Position numbers and translations under genes: made by a program. Below the pieces are notes generated by a model. That model was given only the letters and a program-made list of their open reading frames with translations. It ran no database searches and was not told the DNA's origin. From the NCBI GenBank assembly GCA_964432595.1, contig CAYSOF010000003.1:186001-250000 (forward strand): DNA of 64,000 nt, written 5' to 3'. The DNA is from DASYLJ01 sp964432595. Lineage in GTDB: Bacteria; Desulfobacterota; Binatia; DP-6. Below, one piece after another: positions 1 to 11,448 of this stretch (position 1 is the first letter of the stretch; each line of letters opens with the position of its first letter).

Positions 1-99
1 TGCGATCCACTCCGCGTCCGGCCAGTCGATCGGAAAGTCGCGCCGCCAGAGCGGCTGGTCGTCGGGGCAGCTTTCCGGACGGCTTTCCGGACGGCTCAT
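1..99 (-). CDS. Probable Rieske (2Fe-2S) protein, N-terminal fragment
   Basis: Only the first 33 codons are inside the window. The minus-strand ATG at 99-97 overlaps the TGA of the upstream ferredoxin gene as ATGA, so it is the next gene of the same operon. The visible protein starts MSRPESRPES and continues through PLWRRDFPIDWP. From memory, a PLWRRDFPID-type start followed by a twin-arginine membrane segment is typical of Rieske proteins encoded with this kind of molybdopterin enzyme, but the cluster-binding part lies outside, so this is inference. The RPES/RPES start reflects a perfect 12-bp tandem duplication at 71-94. Confidence 0.5.
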   Translation of the reverse strand, partial: MSRPESRPESCPDDQPLWRRDFPIDWPDAEWIA

Positions 100-740
100 G
101 CGCCCGGCTCCTCGACCCACAGGTTCGCGAGCAGCGGATCGTCGGAGGCCTCGCCGGCGCGGGGCGTCGTTCCGCCGAGGACGTCGATGGCGGCGGGCAC
201 GTCGTCGCGCGGCACCATCATGCGGACGCGCGTGCGGATCTGCTGGGCGCCGAACTGGAACGTGTCGACGGGCACCGACCGCGGCCGCACGCGGTCGATG
301 GTGTCGCGGGGCCCGTAGTAGAGCGCCTGGCTCGGACACACGGTCGCGCACATCGGCTTCAGGCCGACCGACGTCCGGTCGTAGCACATGTCGCACTTCA
401 TCATGAGGCTCATCGACGTCTGCATCTTGGGGACGCCGAAGGGACACGCCAGCACGCAGTTGTTGCACGCGATGCAGCGCGGCTTGCGCGCGGTCTGCAC
501 GACGCCGTCGGCGGTGCGCTTGATGGCGTCGGCCGGACAGACCTCGGCGCAGGTCGGCAGGTCGCAGTGCATGCACACGACCGGCACCGTCTGGGTCGAT
601 GCCGCGCGATCGACGTAGTCGAGCTGGATCATGCTGTAGCCCTTGTGCGTGTCGCACTCGCGGCAGGCCTGCACGCAGGCCTGGCAGCCGATGCAGCGGC
701 TCGGGTCGATGAAGAAGTCGTACTCGGTGGAGACGGGCAC
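96..740 (-). CDS. Four-cluster ferredoxin-type electron-transfer subunit
   Basis: This 214-residue protein carries sixteen cysteines in four groups: C16/19/22/26, C56/59/64/68, C89/92/95/99 and C116/119/131/135. That is the pattern of DmsB/NrfC-like subunits holding four [4Fe-4S] clusters, which carry electrons between a molybdopterin catalytic subunit and a membrane partner. There is no signal peptide or Tat motif, so it should be cytoplasmic. It starts 4 nt after the stop of the molybdopterin gene and its own stop overlaps the next start, so the genes are translationally coupled. The last ~60 residues have no cysteines and are not assigned. The family call is solid; the exact redox substrate is not. 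Confidence 0.9.
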   Translation of the reverse strand: MPVSTEYDFFIDPSRCIGCQACVQACRECDTHKGYSMIQLDYVDRAASTQTVPVVCMHCDLPTCAEVCPADAIKRTADGVVQTARKPRCIACNNCVLACPFGVPKMQTSMSLMMKCDMCYDRTSVGLKPMCATVCPSQALYYGPRDTIDRVRPRSVPVDTFQFGAQQIRTRVRMMVPRDDVPAAIDVLGGTTPRAGEASDDPLLANLWVEEPGA

Positions 741-744
741 GGCG

Positions 745-2943
<2,199 letters not shown>

Positions 2944-2952
2944 GCGGGCGGC

Positions 2953-4098
2953 TCAGGGATGGAAGTTGCGCGCGTCCTCGTCGCCGAGCGGCCCCTCGCC
3001 GAGGCCGGGATTCGCATGCACCGGCGTCGCCGGCCGGCGGCCGGCGCGCGCGAGCCCGGCACGCTCGCGGTGCCACAGCGCGCCCTGCGCCAGCGCCACC
3101 AACGCGCGGCGGCACGGCGGGCATATCCACTGATAGTGCTCCACGGCCGGGTCCGTGGACTCGTAGCGAAAGCCGAGTTGGCGCTGCACCACGATGAGAT
3201 CCTCCACGTGCATGCGCGACGTGAACGGCGCGCCGCACCGCCGGCAGCATGCGGCCTCGGCGCCCGCGCCCGCGGTCTTGTAGAACCGCACGCCGATCTG
3301 CGCCGGACGCTGCACCACGTGGAACAGCTTGCCGAACGGCAGCCAGACGAACGTGCCGATCACCGTGACGGCATGCAGCACGGCGACGAAGTCGAAGGCG
3401 TAGCCGCGGAGCCAGGTGTAGCTCACCGTCAGCATGAGCCCTGTGGCGCTCACCGCGAAGAGGAGCACGAGCGGCAGGAGGTCCTCGCCGAAGAGCTGCA
3501 GCGCCGCGGCGCCCTCCTCGTACATGCGCCGGCGCATCGCGAGCATGACGCCGGCGATCACCAGGATCGACGCCCACACGAGCCCGTGGAACGACAGGAA
3601 CGCGAGCCACGAATCGATCGCGAACGAGAACGTCGGGAAGCCGAACACGTACGCGCGGTACCTTCCGAGGTCGCCGCCGTCGCTCTCGAAGTGCAGCCAG
3701 CCGAACACCAGCGGGAACGTGATGGCGACGGCGATGAGGCAGCCCCACATGATGAGCAGGTGGGCGAGGCCACGACGTGCGCCGCGGGCGAAGATGAAGC
3801 GGTTCGCCGCCAGATCCGCGGCGACGTAGCGCACCCAGGCGACGAGATTGCGGCCGCGATGCTCGCGGCGAAAGAACGCCTGCCAGCCGCGCCGCCAGAG
3901 CATGGCCGTCGGCGGGCGCTGCAGCCAGACCGCATAGCGATACGTCACGCCGAACACCGCGAAGAGCACGGCGGCGGTGTACGCGACCAGCGCCGCATCG
4001 AAGTGCGCGAGTCGCCGCGACCCGATCCAGATGAGTGCGGCAAGCGCGAGGCTCGCGGTCGATGCCCAGGCGATCGCCTTGCGGGCCACGCGGTCCAC
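2953..4098 (-). CDS. NarI/DsrM-like cytochrome b membrane subunit with Cys-rich tail
   Basis: First gene of the operon, 381 residues from a GTG start. About six hydrophobic helices occupy residues 8-265, with candidate heme ligands H113, H171, H242 and H260 placed in or beside helices as in NarI/DsrM-type quinone-reactive subunits. The ~120-residue cytoplasmic tail has two cysteine clusters (CCRRC at 284-288 and CPPC at 326-329) that look like a zinc-ribbon or an extra metal site, which is not usual for NarI. It would anchor the molybdopterin and ferredoxin subunits and pass electrons to or from quinones. The fold assignment rests on hydrophobicity and histidine placement only. Confidence 0.7.
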   Translation of the reverse strand: MDRVARKAIAWASTASLALAALIWIGSRRLAHFDAALVAYTAAVLFAVFGVTYRYAVWLQRPPTAMLWRRGWQAFFRREHRGRNLVAWVRYVAADLAANRFIFARGARRGLAHLLIMWGCLIAVAITFPLVFGWLHFESDGGDLGRYRAYVFGFPTFSFAIDSWLAFLSFHGLVWASILVIAGVMLAMRRRMYEEGAAALQLFGEDLLPLVLLFAVSATGLMLTVSYTWLRGYAFDFVAVLHAVTVIGTFVWLPFGKLFHVVQRPAQIGVRFYKTAGAGAEAACCRRCGAPFTSRMHVEDLIVVQRQLGFRYESTDPAVEHYQWICPPCRRALVALAQGALWHRERAGLARAGRRPATPVHANPGLGEGPLGDEDARNFHP

Positions 4099-4151
4099 GA
4101 GTCGCGCCTAACACGGACGCGCGGGGAAGAGAAGGCTCGACCCGCCTCTCC

Positions 4152-4745
4152 TCACCCACGGACGAACACGACCGACAGGTTGTTCGCCGGCATCGCGACC
4201 GTCTCGGTATGACGCAGACCCGCCGCGGCCGCCGTCGCGACGACCGTCTCGAGATCGCGCACGCCCCAGCGCGGGTCCTGCGCGCGCAGCGTATCGTCGA
4301 ACGCGGCGTTGCTCGGCGCGGTGTGGGCGCCGTCGCGACGATACGGGCCGTACAGGTAGAGCACGCCGCCCGGCGGCAGCACGCGGCCCGCGCCGCGCAG
4401 CATCGCTTCGCCCGCGGCCCACGGCGCGATGTGGATCATGTTGATGCAGACGACCGCGTCGGCCCGCTCGACCGGCCACGCCTCGGCGGTGACGTCGAGT
4501 ACGACCGCCCGGCGGACGTTTGGCACCCCGTCGCACCACGACGCGATGCCGGCGAGCGCCGTCGGGTCGACGTCGGTGGGCTGCCACGTGACGCCCGGCA
4601 GCGCGCCCGCGAAGTGCGCCGCGTGCTCGCCCGTACCGCTGGCGATCTCGAGGACGAGGCCCGTCGACGGCAGGACGCGACGCAGGACCGCGAGGATCGG
4701 CTCGCGATTGCGCTGGGTCGCCGGGGCGTAGCGGCGGTCCGACAT
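4152..4745 (-). CDS. DUF938 family SAM-dependent methyltransferase
   Basis: A 197-residue protein starting at the ATG at 4745-4743. It has the motif I glycine loop LEIASGTGEHAAHFA near residues 33-47, an acidic DVDP after the second strand (near 58-61), and the family-typical CINMIHIAPW stretch near 99-109. Length and motifs match the DUF938 class-I methyltransferases, whose substrates are not established. It is divergent from the histidine kinase, with 51 bp between the starts. Longer minus-strand reading through the kinase gene is ruled out because that stretch is the kinase's antisense. Confidence 0.85.
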   Translation of the reverse strand: MSDRRYAPATQRNREPILAVLRRVLPSTGLVLEIASGTGEHAAHFAGALPGVTWQPTDVDPTALAGIASWCDGVPNVRRAVVLDVTAEAWPVERADAVVCINMIHIAPWAAGEAMLRGAGRVLPPGGVLYLYGPYRRDGAHTAPSNAAFDDTLRAQDPRWGVRDLETVVATAAAAGLRHTETVAMPANNLSVVFVRG

Positions 4746-4796
4746 GGATCTTCCGACTCGACGGCATATGGCGTAGCTCGTCGGGTGTCGAGTTGC

Positions 4797-7727
4797 ATGA
4801 GTCGCCGCCATACCCAGCCGGGCGCCCTCGAGCGCGTCATCGCCACGGACGAGCTGCAGCGCCGCCCGGCACGATCGCCGGACTACGAAACCGAGAGCCG
4901 TGCGCTCGCCGAGCTCGCGGACGCGCTCGCCAGCTCGCCTACGACGTTTCTCCAACGCCTCGTCGACGTCGCCCTCGACGTGCTCGACGCCGACTCGGCG
5001 GGCGTGAGCCTGCTCAGCGACGGCGGCACGCGCTTCGAATGGCCGGCCGTCGCGGGACGGTGGACGCCGTCGGCAGACGGCATCGACCGTGCGGCGAGCC
5101 CGTGCGGCGTCGTCATCGAGCGCGACGCCGTGCAGCTCTTCGCGTCGCCGGAGCGGTTCTTCGCGGAGCTCGCAGGAAGCACGCCGCCCATCGTAGAAGC
5201 GCTGCTCGCGCCGTTCCGCGCCGGCGGACGGCCGGTCGGGACGCTGTGGCTCGTCGCGCACGACGATCGCCGGCGTTTCGATGCGGAGGACGCGCGCGTG
5301 TTGACGCGTCTCGCGACGTTCGCCGGCAGCGCCCAGCAGGTGCTGGAGACGCTGCGCAGCCTGCGCCGCAGCGAGGAGCGCGCGCATTCGCTGATCGAGG
5401 CGACGACCGCGATCATCTGGTGGGCCGACGCGACGGGCGCCGTCGTCGATGCGCGGCGGTGGACCGAGTTCACGGGACAACCCGCCGAGCAGATGCGCGG
5501 GTGGGGCTGGGTCGAGATGATCCATCCCGACGATCGGGCACGGTCGCAGCGGCTCTTCCAGGAAGCGCTCGTCATGCCGCGCGCAGCGTCGATGGAGCAC
5601 CGTATCCGGCGGCGCGACGGCGCCTATCGCTGGGCCACCGCCAGCGCGGTGCCGATCTTCAATCCCGACGGCAGCGTCCGCGAATGGCTGGGCACCGTCA
5701 CCGACATCGACGCGGAGAAGCGGTCGGCCGACGCCTTGCGCGACGTCAATCAGCAGCTCGAAGAGCGCGTGCAGGCGCGCACCGCCGAGCTGACGCGCAT
5801 GACGGCGCTGTACAAGGCCGTCTACGACCAGGGGCTGTTCTCCGGGCAGATCGACCTCGACGGCGTGCTCATCGACGCGAACGATTCGTCGATCGAGACC
5901 TGCGGCTTCCGGCGCGAGGACGTCATCGGCAAGGTGTTCTGGGAGTGCGGCTGGTGGAACCGCTCGCCCGAGATCCAGGCGTGGGTGAAGGCGGGCTTCG
6001 AGCACGCCGTCTGCGGCGAGCCCTTCAGCGGCGAGTCGACGTACTTCTGGGCCGACGGCAGCGAGCACATCGTCGAGTACGCGTGCATTCCGGTGAAGGA
6101 CGAGCACGGCCGCGTGACGATGGTCGTGCCCGTCGGCATGGACGTGACGGAGCGCCGCTGGGCGGAGCGCCGGCGAGAGGCAGCCGCCGTGGTGCGCGAA
6201 GGCGAGGCGCGCTTTCGTCGATTCGCCGACACGGCGCCCGTCATGCTGTGGATCACCGAGCCCGACGGGGCATGCTCGTTCCTGTCGCGCGCCTGGTACG
6301 AGTACACCGGACAGACCGAGGCGACCGGCCTGGGCTTCGGCTGGCTCACCGCGGTGCATCCGGACGAGAGCGACATGGCGCGGTCGGCGTTCCTCCGCGC
6401 GAACAGCCTGCACGCGCCCTTCGTGCTGGAGCACCGCCTGCGACGGGCCGACGGCGAATACCGCTGGGTGCTCGACGCGGGCGCCCCGCGCATCGACGAC
6501 GAGGGTGCGTTCAACGGCTACATCGGCTCGGTGATGGACATCCACGGCCGCAAGCGCGCCGAGGAGCAGCGCGAGGACCTCCTGCTCATCGCCGAGCGCG
6601 CCCGCAACGACGCCGAGACGGCCAGCCGCGCGAAGGACGAGTTCCTCGCGATGCTCGGCCACGAGCTGCGCAATCCGCTCGCCGCGGTCCGCAACGCCGT
6701 CGCCACGGCCAGCCTCGACGCCAGCCATCGCGATCAGGCGCTCGCCATCGCCCGCCGCCAGCTCGAGCAGCTCGGTTGGGTCGTCGACGACCTGCTCGAC
6801 GTCGCGCGCATCACGCAGGGACGCATCACGCTCCGTCGCGAGCCGCTCGTGCTGCAGTCGGTCGTCGAGCGCGCCGTCGAGGCGACGCGTCCGTTCGCCG
6901 AGTCGCGTGGGCACGTGCTGATCGTCGACGTGCCGCGCGAGCCGGTACGCGTCGACGGCGATGCCGCGCGGCTCGAGCAGGTGCTGGTGAATCTGCTGTC
7001 CAACGCGGTGAAGTACACCGATCCGCGCGGCGACATCGCGCTCACGCTGACGCGCGAGGGGAACGACGCGGTGATCCGCGTGCGCGACAACGGCATGGGC
7101 ATCGCGCACGAGGTGCTGCCGCGCATCTTCGACCTGTTCACCCAGGCGGCGCGCAGCCTCGATCGCGCGCAGGGCGGGCTCGGCATCGGCCTGACCGTCG
7201 CGCGGCGGCTCGTCGAGCTGCACGGCGGGCGGATCGAGGCGTTCAGCGAGGGGTTCGGCACGGGCTCGGAGTTCGTCGTGCGCATTCCGGCGCTGGCGCC
7301 GGTCGAGGCGGCCGCCGCCCCGGCGGCGGTCGTGACCGACGGGCACGGCGCACCGGTGCAGGTGCTGATGGTCGAGGACAACCCCGACGCGGCGGAGGCG
7401 CTGCGTCTTCTGCTCGAGGTCCTCGGCCACCGCGTGCGCGTCACCCACGACGGCATCGCCGCGCTGGACGCGGTGAAGGCGCATCGGCCCGACGTCGTGC
7501 TGATCGACATCGGGCTGCCGGGGATGGACGGCTACGAGGTCGCGCGGCGGATGCGCGCGGATCCGACGCTCGCGACGACGACGCTGGTGGCGCTGACCGG
7601 CTACGGGCGCGACGAGGATCGCGAAGCGGCGATGTCCGCGGGGTTCGATCAGCACCTGGTGAAGCCCGTCGATCCGGATCGGCTCGGGGAGCTGATTCGG
7701 CGCGTCGGTACGAGCGCGCGCGGCTAG
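4797..7727 (+). CDS. Hybrid sensor histidine kinase (GAF-PAS-PAS-PAS-HisKA-HATPase-REC)
   Basis: From the ATG at 4797 the protein has 976 residues. Domains in order: GAF-like ~45-185, PAS/PAC ~193-310, short coiled coil, PAS ~338-455, PAS/PAC ~470-588, HisKA with the phospho-acceptor H622 in GHELRNPLAA, HATPase with the N box NLLSNAVKY (~732-740) and DNGMGI/GGLGIGL G boxes, then a C-terminal receiver domain with D904 in VLIDIGLPGMDGYE. No transmembrane segment is visible, so it should sense cytoplasmic signals, perhaps redox or light through PAS/GAF. No separate response regulator lies beside it. Reading frame continues upstream, but the start chosen avoids running through the divergent methyltransferase. 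Confidence 0.92.
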   Translation: MSRRHTQPGALERVIATDELQRRPARSPDYETESRALAELADALASSPTTFLQRLVDVALDVLDADSAGVSLLSDGGTRFEWPAVAGRWTPSADGIDRAASPCGVVIERDAVQLFASPERFFAELAGSTPPIVEALLAPFRAGGRPVGTLWLVAHDDRRRFDAEDARVLTRLATFAGSAQQVLETLRSLRRSEERAHSLIEATTAIIWWADATGAVVDARRWTEFTGQPAEQMRGWGWVEMIHPDDRARSQRLFQEALVMPRAASMEHRIRRRDGAYRWATASAVPIFNPDGSVREWLGTVTDIDAEKRSADALRDVNQQLEERVQARTAELTRMTALYKAVYDQGLFSGQIDLDGVLIDANDSSIETCGFRREDVIGKVFWECGWWNRSPEIQAWVKAGFEHAVCGEPFSGESTYFWADGSEHIVEYACIPVKDEHGRVTMVVPVGMDVTERRWAERRREAAAVVREGEARFRRFADTAPVMLWITEPDGACSFLSRAWYEYTGQTEATGLGFGWLTAVHPDESDMARSAFLRANSLHAPFVLEHRLRRADGEYRWVLDAGAPRIDDEGAFNGYIGSVMDIHGRKRAEEQREDLLLIAERARNDAETASRAKDEFLAMLGHELRNPLAAVRNAVATASLDASHRDQALAIARRQLEQLGWVVDDLLDVARITQGRITLRREPLVLQSVVERAVEATRPFAESRGHVLIVDVPREPVRVDGDAARLEQVLVNLLSNAVKYTDPRGDIALTLTREGNDAVIRVRDNGMGIAHEVLPRIFDLFTQAARSLDRAQGGLGIGLTVARRLVELHGGRIEAFSEGFGTGSEFVVRIPALAPVEAAAAPAAVVTDGHGAPVQVLMVEDNPDAAEALRLLLEVLGHRVRVTHDGIAALDAVKAHRPDVVLIDIGLPGMDGYEVARRMRADPTLATTTLVALTGYGRDEDREAAMSAGFDQHLVKPVDPDRLGELIRRVGTSARG

Positions 7728-8001
7728 CCGGGCCGGCACGCTCCGGCGAGTACGACAACGAGACCTCGCGGTCACACCCGGCCAGGTCGTCGGGCGAGGC
7801 CACGCCTGCTCTCGCACGCAGCGGCCGTCAGGAACGCAAGACCGGGGATCGACGACCAGCGGCGCGCACGACGGCTCGGCAGCCGCTTCCTGCAGGGCTC
7901 GACAGGAGCCCAGGACATGTGCCAAAGGCGGAATCATACTATTTACGCGCAATCCCTGAGAACTACTAGTTCATCAAGTTGCATTAGACCGTCGAACAGC
8001 A
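7728..8001 (+). promoter_or_regulatory. Upstream region of the lipoprotein module, with hairpin and AT-rich stretch
   Basis: A 274-bp gap without a convincing gene. Around 7896-7912 the sequence GGGCTC-gacag-GAGCCC can form a 6-bp stem, a possible weak terminator for the kinase. From about 7928 to 8000 base composition falls sharply toward AT (for example catactatttacg, actactagttcatc), unlike the surrounding DNA, as expected for a promoter serving the gene at 8002. No clear -35/-10 pair is asserted. Confidence 0.4.
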
Positions 8002-9402
8002 ATGCATCGCACTTCCCCAACCCTGCTGTGGCTCACCCTCGCGGGCTGCACCATGCTACCGGGACGGCCTCTCGAGTCCGTCACGCCGCCACACGGCAGT
8101 ACGGTCGAGGTCTTCGAGGCCGCTCGATGCGACGACGATTCCCACTCGCTGGCGTCGTTGCGCCGCACCTTGGATCACTGGCGAACGCCCATTCGCGGAC
8201 GGCCGCGCTTCGAGGGGATCCTTCGGCCCAACGACCCGACCCTGTACGACGCGATCATCGCTCACATCGATGCCGGCGCTCCACGAATCGCCCTTCACTC
8301 GGAGGAGTTCGCCCGCGTTGGTTGGGACGGACTGTCGACGGTCTGGTACGTCGCGGACGATCCCAACGCACCGCTCGGGCGTGACGAGACGCTGGAAGGC
8401 GCCGCGGAACCGGCGCCGCCGAGCACTCCCGAGTGGGTAGGCTACGATGGCCTGACGTGGTGGAGCCTCGCGCAGTACCCGCTCCACCTTGCGATCCATT
8501 CGTTGATCGGTCTCAAGAACGCCGCATTCGAGGTCGTCAAGGTCCCGCTCACGGGCCTCGAGATGCTGACGCTGCCATCGTTGTTGCCCCCGCATGCTCC
8601 GTGGGTCGCACCCAGCGTCGAGCGCGCAGGAGCGGCGATGGCCGAGGACGTTCGCCACGCAGCGCTCGCCATCGGCTGGCACGTCATGGTGGGGCATGCC
8701 GACACGCCGCTCGATCTGGTCCGCGACCTCCTCACGGCCGCTCCGCTCTTGGGACCCGTGATCCTGGCGATATGGCCGCGGCGCCCACTGGCCCCGACAT
8801 CGAACCCGGTTCCCGACGATACGATGATCGCCGTCAGCCAGGGCATCTACGCTCGGGGACCGGATGCACAGCTGGTGACCGGCCTGGCACGGCAACTCGA
8901 GAGCCTCAGACCTGCCAGCATCGTCAAGGTCGTACCGAACGTGCATTCGGGAATCTTCGACGTCCTGTTCTCGCTGCTGAACCTGTCACAGGGCTACGCC
9001 TACGACGCGGCCGCGCGAATCCGAGGCGGTCTCGACGGCACGAACACGGTCGAGTTGGTCGGCTTCTCGGGGGGAGCGCAACGGATGCTGGTCGCCGGGC
9101 ATCTGCTGAATGGGGCCGGCGTCACCGTCCGACGATTGACCGGGATCGCGGGTCCGACGTTCGGCCCCGCGCCCACGTCCGACGCCGTCGTATTCCTGGG
9201 TGACGCCATGCGTCCCGATCCGGTCGTCGCCAGCGCGCGGATCGTCGGACTGGCGAGTGGCCTAGCTCCCGGCTCCCCCATCCGCGTGGACGTCCACGGC
9301 GGAGGCAATCATCACGTCCCGTATTTTCCGGACAGCCGCACGCGAGCGCCCAACGCGGCCTACGCGGAGAAGCTCGACGCACGGTTTGGAGGGCCGCAGT
9401 GA
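8002..9402 (+). CDS. Lipoprotein with alpha/beta-hydrolase-like nucleophile motif, unknown function
   Basis: The 466-residue protein begins with a short signal and lipobox, LAGC at 13-16, so C16 would be lipidated. The N-terminal half is not recognised. Near the C terminus there is a GFSGG elbow (G354-F-S356-G-G358) after a hydrophobic strand (VELV), followed by acidic candidates (D401, D406) and HH at 437-438 in GGGNHH, a spacing compatible with a Ser-Asp-His hydrolase triad. A 22-residue hydrophobic stretch at ~242-258 may be membrane-associated. It is the first gene of a three-gene unit; its stop overlaps the next GTG as GTGA. Base composition is visibly less GC-rich than flanking genes. 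A secreted lipase/esterase-like role is inference. Confidence 0.6.
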   Translation: MHRTSPTLLWLTLAGCTMLPGRPLESVTPPHGSTVEVFEAARCDDDSHSLASLRRTLDHWRTPIRGRPRFEGILRPNDPTLYDAIIAHIDAGAPRIALHSEEFARVGWDGLSTVWYVADDPNAPLGRDETLEGAAEPAPPSTPEWVGYDGLTWWSLAQYPLHLAIHSLIGLKNAAFEVVKVPLTGLEMLTLPSLLPPHAPWVAPSVERAGAAMAEDVRHAALAIGWHVMVGHADTPLDLVRDLLTAAPLLGPVILAIWPRRPLAPTSNPVPDDTMIAVSQGIYARGPDAQLVTGLARQLESLRPASIVKVVPNVHSGIFDVLFSLLNLSQGYAYDAAARIRGGLDGTNTVELVGFSGGAQRMLVAGHLLNGAGVTVRRLTGIAGPTFGPAPTSDAVVFLGDAMRPDPVVASARIVGLASGLAPGSPIRVDVHGGGNHHVPYFPDSRTRAPNAAYAEKLDARFGGPQ

Positions 9403-10229
9403 ACAAGATGCTGGCAGTCGTTCTCGCGTTGTCGTCGGGCTGCATACCGCCGCAAGCGGCGCGCGTCGTTCAGCTCGAGCGGTACGAGCAAAGGCTCACG
9501 TTCGATCGTTGCCCGGCCCCGGGCGAAGACTTCGTCGACGTGTCGGCCGCGTGCGCGGACCAGATCAGCTGCGTCCTGGGACGGGGCGGATTCCTCGGCG
9601 ACAAGACGTTCCGGACCATTCTGGCCACGCACGGCGGGAACAGCCTCGTGCGCGCACTGGTGGGCGGCGAGATTCGCTTCGTCGGCGACATCACGTTCGT
9701 TCTGGCGATACGCGACTTCGATGCCTACCGGATGCTCTTTTGTCCGTTCGGCAGCATGCCGCTACTCGGCGCGGCCACCAACATGTTCCCGCGCGGTGAG
9801 CATGTGTCGGTCGGCGGTAACGGGCAATTTCGCGTCCTGGACGCGTCGGACACACAGTTGCTGACGTTCAACTTCACCCTACCGGCCACCGAATTCCCGC
9901 TCGAGGACATCGTCGCGAGCAAGAAGCCCGTGATGGAGGTGCCGGTCGTCATCCTTCCGGACAACCTACCGTCCGGCCCGGTCGACCTCACCCTTCAACA
10001 ACCCGTCACGTACCGGATCGCCCTGGACACCGACTCGTCTTGGTACGCGCCTGGCCGGCGGCTCCGCATCTCGTACGAACCCGAAGCCCATGCCGCCCTG
10101 CGTTCGCGAAAGGACGCCAACGCAGCATGTGAGGACGAGATCGGACGGCTCACGATCAAGCGAAAACACGAGCAACGCGAGGCAATGTGGATCGACCTCC
10201 GACTCCTCGATTGCATCGCGCCGTGGTGA
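9399..10229 (+). CDS. Hypothetical lipoprotein, second gene of the module
   Basis: The start is GTG at 9399, overlapping the preceding stop by 4 nt, so the two are coupled. The 276-residue product has a signal sequence ending in a lipobox-like SSGC (12-15). The body is mixed beta-rich sequence with cysteines near 38, 52, 58, 113 plus two near the C terminus (C264-region DEIG upstream and the LLDC end), possibly disulfide-bonded in the periplasm. No family is recognised. It shares the lower GC of its neighbours and probably works with them at the envelope. Confidence 0.6.
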   Translation: MNKMLAVVLALSSGCIPPQAARVVQLERYEQRLTFDRCPAPGEDFVDVSAACADQISCVLGRGGFLGDKTFRTILATHGGNSLVRALVGGEIRFVGDITFVLAIRDFDAYRMLFCPFGSMPLLGAATNMFPRGEHVSVGGNGQFRVLDASDTQLLTFNFTLPATEFPLEDIVASKKPVMEVPVVILPDNLPSGPVDLTLQQPVTYRIALDTDSSWYAPGRRLRISYEPEAHAALRSRKDANAACEDEIGRLTIKRKHEQREAMWIDLRLLDCIAPW

Positions 10230-10239
10230 GGGACCGATC

Positions 10240-11379
10240 ATGGACTTGAATCACGACCAGGACCTTCGACCAGTCCCGCGACGAGATGATCGTCGGCGAG
10301 CCGCCATCCCGAGAGAACCGCGTTCCGCAAGCAAGGAATATGCCTGGGAGAGCGCGCTCGTCCTGGCCATCTGCGCCGCAACGTTGGTGACGCTCTACTT
10401 GCCCGGTCCGTCGCCTGACATGGGACCGCTCGATGCCGAGCGCGTCAGGCGGAATGGCACGTTGCTGCGCATCGCCGTCGCGCTGTTGACGTTCGGGCTC
10501 GCGCTGATCGCGGCGAGGCAGTCGCGGTCGAACGCGATGAAGGCGCTGCTGATGCCCGCCTGCGTCATCGCCGTTGGGATGCTGCTGGCCGGGGATACGC
10601 TCGACAACCTGCGCGGCGCCGTCGAGCGCACCGACACGCTCATTCGCAAGGTGACGGAGGACGCAGAGGTGAGCGCGAAGGCAGCCACGAGAGCGCTGCG
10701 CGCGGTAAGAAAGCTGTCTGCGATGGCGGACCGATGGGAACAACTGACGAGAAGCTCCGAGCAGGTGGCACGCGAGGCGGTCGAAAGCGCGGCGCGCACC
10801 ACCGCGCAAGCGGAAATTGCGACTCTACGAGCAGACCAGGCGAGTCGAGCCGCGGCGGCGGCGACGGGCGACGCCACGACGCTCAAGTACCAGACGCAAT
10901 TCGACGTCCACGAGCGAGGTGCCGAGGCACGAAACGGACTGTTCCACATCGCGGTCTACGGCAGTCAGCACGGCGAGTGGGGCCATGACCCGGGCCGAGA
11001 CCGGCGCGACCGTGCTGCACTCGGCAAGTTCGGCTTCCGCAGCGACAGGATGGTCAGCATCGCGGGCAATCTGGGCGACAGCGGGGTCTGTCAGGTGCTC
11101 TACTATTCGCCCTCCGCTTGGGATCAGGCGATGTGCGTGCAGATCGTCCTGGACAAGCTCGGATGGCGGGGATGGGGGAAAGCCGGGCCGCTCGACACCG
11201 AGGAAAGCCCGAAGCTCGTGCACAATCCCGAACGATCCCACGACCTCCAGCTGATGCTGTCTGGGTGCACTGCTCCGACGACCGACCGGCTCGCACAGGT
11301 CCCGCCGGACGCCTGCAGCATCGGTGCTCTCGCGAAGGCTGCGGCCGCATTTCGTGGGGACGGATCCGACGCGCGCTGA
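10240..11379 (+). CDS. Membrane protein with coiled coil, third gene of the module
   Basis: From the ATG at 10240, ten bases after the previous stop, the product has 379 residues. Three hydrophobic helices lie near residues 38-57, 74-94 and 101-121. They are followed by a long Ala/Glu/Arg-rich heptad-like stretch at ~124-215 (typical coiled coil), and a C-terminal globular part with conserved-looking aromatic and cysteine residues. The arrangement, short membrane anchor plus coiled coil plus soluble domain, suggests a scaffold or sensor but no named family is recognised. A longer reading frame begins at 10090, inside the previous gene, and is not preferred. Confidence 0.6.
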   Translation: MDLNHDQDLRPVPRRDDRRRAAIPREPRSASKEYAWESALVLAICAATLVTLYLPGPSPDMGPLDAERVRRNGTLLRIAVALLTFGLALIAARQSRSNAMKALLMPACVIAVGMLLAGDTLDNLRGAVERTDTLIRKVTEDAEVSAKAATRALRAVRKLSAMADRWEQLTRSSEQVAREAVESAARTTAQAEIATLRADQASRAAAAATGDATTLKYQTQFDVHERGAEARNGLFHIAVYGSQHGEWGHDPGRDRRDRAALGKFGFRSDRMVSIAGNLGDSGVCQVLYYSPSAWDQAMCVQIVLDKLGWRGWGKAGPLDTEESPKLVHNPERSHDLQLMLSGCTAPTTDRLAQVPPDACSIGALAKAAAAFRGDGSDAR

Positions 11380-11448
11380 CGTCGAGCGCATCGTGACACG
11401 CGCCTCCGTACTGGTCGCCCGTGCGCCGCACGTGCTACCGACGCCCGC

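Noticed and set aside
4793..7969. Kilobase-scale frames overlapping the histidine kinase on both strands
   Set aside because: They show no domain sequence and lie fully across a kinase with a complete motif set.
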